A stretch of DNA of 8,795 nucleotides, taken from positions 1 through 8,795 of the forward strand of contig JAGLQE010000284.1 of NCBI GenBank assembly GCA_023137005.1, in the 5' to 3' direction. The stretch comes from Thermoplasmata archaeon. Its GTDB lineage: Archaea; Thermoplasmatota; Thermoplasmata; SG8-5; JAGLSY01. Every line of letters starts with the position of its first letter. Position 1 is the first letter of the stretch. Below, in pieces: positions 6,361 through 8,795 of the stretch. The position numbers and the translations under genes are program-made. The notes beneath the pieces are model-generated. The model was not told where the DNA came from. It saw nothing but the letters and a program-made list of their open reading frames with translations, and searched no databases.

Positions 6361-7686
6361 ATGATGGAGATATCAGAGATACCGGGTTACGTGGTTGACC
6401 AGGCCATGAAAAAGGGCGCGGATGATGTTGTCTGCACTGCCTATGATGGAGCTAGAAATCAGGTCAGATTCGCCAATAGCGAGATCAGTATAAGCAAGTC
6501 ATGGGAATCCGTGGGCATTGACATATTCCTTACTCAGGATAAGAAGATAATGTACACCAGCGTGAATGATTTCAATACTCTGGACAAGACGATAGACGAT
6601 ATGCTGGCTTTCCTCAAAGTCATGGAGCCAAATCAGAGTTACGAGGGCATTGCCCAGGGCGAGCATTCCTATCCAGCGAGTGATTATGATAAGAGACTGG
6701 CCGAGCTCGATGAGGGCCTTATTGAACTGGCCTCTCAGGCCATAGATTCAGCCATGAACAGTGGCGCGAACAGGGTTGCGGGTGTATTGTACTCGTCCCA
6801 CGGAACACAGTATCTGGCCACCAGCGGAGGAGCGAGCGGACACCACACGGGTGCGGACCTGGATATCTCTCTGAGAGCATTTGCCTCCAAAGAGGCCAGT
6901 GGTCACTCGGTCAGGTCAGTGAACAACCTGGATGATCTCGATCCACAGAAGGTGGGGGAGGAAGCCGGAGAGATGGCAAAGGCCGCTTTGGATCCAGCTC
7001 TCGGCAGCGAGGGGAAATTTGATGTTCTTTTCACGCCACTGGCCTTTGCCAATTTCCTGGAAAGGGCCGTTGGATCTGCTTCGGCCGGGCTCGTGGATGC
7101 GGGGCTATCCTTCTTCAAGGACAAGGTTGGAGAGAAGGTGGGCACCGAGGAACTCACCATGATGGATGATGCCACGAACAAGGATATCGTGGTCTCCCCG
7201 CACTTCGACAGCGAAGGCGTTCCCACACAAAAGAACACCATCATAGAGAAAGGAATTCTGAAATCCTACCTGCATAATACCAGCACTGCCAAACAGAATG
7301 AGACAAAAACAACTGGGAACTCTGGCCTCATCACACCCCGTGCCTGGAACTGCACCATTGAGCCGGGAACCATCTCGAAGGACGAGATGATCGCCGATAT
7401 ACAGGATGGGCTGTATATCACGAATCTATGGTACACGAGATTCCAGAATTATCAGACCGGTGATTTCTCCACCATACCACGGGATGCCATATTCAGGATC
7501 AAGAATGGAAAGATAGAGGGCGCGGTCAAGGATGTGAGGGTGTCGGAGAATATGTTGAACATACTGGCAAGTATCAAGCACATTGGAAATGACCCACAGC
7601 AGATAAGGTGGTGGGAGGTCGGAATTCCGGTCATCACGCCCCATGTGGTGGTCAAGAATGTGAACATAACGAGGAGCACGCAGTAG
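6361..7686 (+). CDS. tldE: TldE (PmbA), non-catalytic partner of TldD
   Basis: The 441-residue protein belongs to the TldD/PmbA family but lacks the HExxxH zinc motif, as expected for TldE, which shapes the substrate tunnel of the TldD/TldE heterodimer. Family landmarks are EGVPTQKNTIIEKGILKSYL near 285-304, the NETKTTGNSG segment near 313-322, and YTRFQNYQTGDFSTIPRD near 358-375. The length is close to E. coli TldE (450). The ATG at 6361 is chosen because of the GGGGGGTG seven bases upstream; a second ATG follows at 6364. The gene starts two bases after tldD and ends in two stop codons in a row (TAGTAG, 7684-7689). It should act only with TldD. Confidence 0.93.
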   Translation: MMEISEIPGYVVDQAMKKGADDVVCTAYDGARNQVRFANSEISISKSWESVGIDIFLTQDKKIMYTSVNDFNTLDKTIDDMLAFLKVMEPNQSYEGIAQGEHSYPASDYDKRLAELDEGLIELASQAIDSAMNSGANRVAGVLYSSHGTQYLATSGGASGHHTGADLDISLRAFASKEASGHSVRSVNNLDDLDPQKVGEEAGEMAKAALDPALGSEGKFDVLFTPLAFANFLERAVGSASAGLVDAGLSFFKDKVGEKVGTEELTMMDDATNKDIVVSPHFDSEGVPTQKNTIIEKGILKSYLHNTSTAKQNETKTTGNSGLITPRAWNCTIEPGTISKDEMIADIQDGLYITNLWYTRFQNYQTGDFSTIPRDAIFRIKNGKIEGAVKDVRVSENMLNILASIKHIGNDPQQIRWWEVGIPVITPHVVVKNVNITRSTQ

Positions 7687-7700
7687 TAGCATCATGATAG

Positions 7701-7712
7701 GAATTGCAATTC
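7701..7712. repeat. 12-bp perfect palindrome GAATTGCAATTC
   Basis: GAATTGCAATTC is self-complementary over all 12 bases. It lies in the 48-bp gap between tldE and the metallohydrolase gene, directly before the TATA-like TCATATAAG at 7711-7719. It may be an operator for an internal promoter or form a small hairpin. An ATCATGAT palindrome also occurs at 7690-7697. Function is unproven. Confidence 0.3.
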
Positions 7713-7722
7713 ATATAAGATT

Positions 7723-7729
7723 GGAGGTG
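7723..7729 (+). promoter_or_regulatory. Strong ribosome-binding site that decides the GTG start at 7735
   Basis: GGAGGTG is a near-full archaeal Shine-Dalgarno sequence. A GTG at 7729 would overlap it, whereas the in-frame GTG at 7735 sits five bases after it at proper spacing. I therefore start the metallohydrolase at 7735, two codons later than the longest frame. Confidence 0.65.
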
Positions 7730-7734
7730 TGATC

Positions 7735-8529
7735 GTGGAAGATATTGAAATAGACCATATACGATTCCTGGGTACTGCTGGCTCACGGTTCGTTGTCGCG
7801 AAACAAGTTCGCTCTTCTGCAGGTATTTTCATCAAATATCATGGGCTTGATATCATAATTGACCCGGGGCCAGGAACATTGGTCAAGTGTGCGGAAACAA
7901 ATATCGATGTGACAAAGCTCGATGCCATAATACTCACACATTCCCATATTGACCATTCCAATGATGTTAATATTCTCATAGATGCCATGACCAGTGGAGG
8001 CCTGGAGAAAAGAGGCATCCTATTTGCTCCAAAAGAGGCTTTGGATGGGGATGATAGGGTGATCCTCAAATACTTACGGCCGTTCCTTGAGGACATACAG
8101 ATACTTGAAGAGAAGAAAGAATACAATATTGGTGACCTGCACTTTTCCACTTCTATCAGGCATTTACATCCGGTCGAGACATATGGCCTCAAATTCAATA
8201 TGAATGATAGGGTAATTTCCCTCATGGTGGATACGAAATATTTTCCAGAACTGATCGATGATTATAAAGATTCCAATATTTTGATAATGAATGTGACCAT
8301 AAAGGAACCTACTAGGAACAAAGCGGTGATGCATTTGTGCGTGGATGATGTGAGAGGCATCATACCCAAGATACGCCCAGATCAGGCGATCCTCACACAT
8401 TTTGGCATGACCATGTTAGATGCGGAGCCGGAGAGCATTGCCCAAAAGATCGAAGAGGATACAGGAATTCATGTGATAGCTGGACACGATAGGATGATAT
8501 TGGACATTCATTCCCTTAACAATAGTTAA
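7735..8529 (+). CDS. Metallo-beta-lactamase-fold hydrolase (RNase Z/BN-like superfamily)
   Basis: The 264-residue protein (start GTG) has the MBL motif H69-S-H71-I-D73-H74 after a typical IIIDPGPG strand-turn (41-47). Further candidate metal ligands are H145 in HLHP, D166 in MVDTKYF, and H222 in LTHFG; H200 in VMHLCVDD is also conserved-looking. This set matches a di-metal hydrolase of the kind found in RNase Z and related phosphodiesterases. It lacks an obvious exosite insertion of tRNase Z, so the substrate could be RNA, DNA or a small phosphoester. The 48-bp gap after tldE contains a palindrome and a weak TATA-like box, so it may be cotranscribed with tldDE or have its own promoter. The superfamily is sure; the reaction is not. 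Confidence 0.85.
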   Translation: MEDIEIDHIRFLGTAGSRFVVAKQVRSSAGIFIKYHGLDIIIDPGPGTLVKCAETNIDVTKLDAIILTHSHIDHSNDVNILIDAMTSGGLEKRGILFAPKEALDGDDRVILKYLRPFLEDIQILEEKKEYNIGDLHFSTSIRHLHPVETYGLKFNMNDRVISLMVDTKYFPELIDDYKDSNILIMNVTIKEPTRNKAVMHLCVDDVRGIIPKIRPDQAILTHFGMTMLDAEPESIAQKIEEDTGIHVIAGHDRMILDIHSLNNS

Positions 8530-8540
8530 CTATGTTAAGG
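8514..8540. repeat. Nested dyad symmetry upstream of thi4
   Basis: CCTTAACA (8514-8521) and TGTTAAGG (8533-8540) are exact reverse complements. Between them lies ATAGTTAACTAT (8522-8533), a perfect 12-bp palindrome that shares one base with the right arm. The TTAA core thus appears three times at about 10-bp spacing, roughly one helical turn. The element overlaps the stop codon of the metallohydrolase gene and ends next to the TATA-like box of thi4. It could be a regulator-binding site for thi4, or a hairpin ending the upstream transcript. Confidence 0.45.
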
Positions 8541-8550
8541 ATACATTTAT
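8541..8550 (+). promoter_or_regulatory. TATA-like box for thi4
   Basis: ATACATTTAT is centred about 29 bp before the thi4 ATG. This spacing would place transcription start at or within a few bases of the ATG. No Shine-Dalgarno sequence precedes the ATG (AATTCCCTCGCTC), which fits a leaderless mRNA. Confidence 0.4.
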
Positions 8551-8575
8551 CATCGGCACTTCAATTCCCTCGCTC

Positions 8576-8795
8576 ATGATAGACGATATTGAAGTGACGA
8601 GACATATAATTGAAAGATTTTCCAAAAATTTCACTGAGAGCCTGAGCATCGATGTGGCCATAGCCGGAGCTGGTCCAGCAGGCATGGTGGCAGCGAAATA
8701 TCTGGCTGATGCAGGGAAGAAGGTAGTTATCTTTGAAAGAAAGCTTTCACCCGGTGGTGGAATGTGGGGCGGAGGAATGACCTTTCCTGTTATAG
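8576..8795 (+). CDS. thi4: Thiazole synthase Thi4, N-terminal part (3' end outside window)
   Basis: The first 73 residues are visible. Residues 25-55 form a dinucleotide-binding fold with G31-A-G33-P-A-G36 and an acidic residue, E54, at the end of the second strand. The glycine-rich [12 protein letters not shown] (58-68) is characteristic of Thi4. The enzyme makes the thiazole part of thiamine from NAD and glycine. Archaeal members that lack the sacrificial cysteine of the yeast enzyme use free sulfide as sulfur source; the deciding residue lies beyond the window, so I cannot say which applies. The gene probably has its own promoter (TATA-like box at 8541) and a nested dyad just upstream, suggesting separate control from the metallohydrolase gene. 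Confidence 0.9.
   Translation, partial: MIDDIEVTRHIIERFSKNFTESLSIDVAIAGAGPAGMVAAKYLADAGKKVVIFERKLSPGGGMWGGGMTFPVI

Noticed and set aside
1..8795. CRISPR array, tRNA genes, transposons or integration sites
   Set aside because: No regularly spaced repeats, cloverleaf-like sequences, transposase motifs or terminal repeats were seen on either strand.

Overview
The window looks archaeal, most like a Thermoplasmatota- or Euryarchaeota-type genome; the exact lineage cannot be fixed from sequence alone. The reasons are: a homologue of endonuclease Q, an enzyme family best known from archaea; an archaeal-type Thi4 thiazole synthase; TATA-like promoter boxes; ribosome-binding sites built on GGTG/GGAGGTG; and heavy use of AGG/AGA arginine and ATA isoleucine codons. 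GC content is intermediate. I see no tRNA, rRNA, CRISPR array, insertion sequence or transposase.

Layout. At the left edge is the 3' end of a plus-strand gene of unknown family (2-127). It converges on a three-gene minus-strand operon (3516 down to 157). In transcription order the operon encodes: (1) a small protein with two membrane segments and a zinc ribbon; (2) a signal-peptide, single-pass DUF2207-type membrane protein that ends in seven glycines, six Cys-Ala dipeptides and GGGR; (3) a radical SAM/SPASM enzyme with an N-terminal PqqD/RRE-like domain. The last two genes overlap by one base (TAATG). A 172-bp divergent promoter region (3517-3688) separates this operon from a plus-strand set: endonuclease Q, TldD and TldE, packed with 6- and 2-bp gaps, then after 48 bp a metallo-beta-lactamase-fold hydrolase. 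A thi4 gene with its own likely promoter begins at 8576 and runs off the right edge.

The most interesting part is the minus-strand operon. A peptide-modifying type of radical SAM enzyme (RRE plus full SPASM cysteine set) is translationally coupled to a membrane protein whose C-terminus is a strictly alternating Cys-Ala tail on a polyglycine linker. The simplest reading is a RiPP-like system in which the tail of a full-length membrane protein, on the cytoplasmic face, is the substrate (for example for thioether formation), or in which the tail is a metal-binding or cross-linked cysteine ladder. The codons of the tail vary silently, which argues for selection on the protein. The other genes look like housekeeping functions: repair of deaminated DNA (EndoQ), a TldD/TldE metalloprotease pair, a metallohydrolase and thiamine biosynthesis. 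TldD/TldE is itself a known RiPP-processing protease in E. coli, so its closeness to the tail/maturase operon is worth a look, but may be chance.
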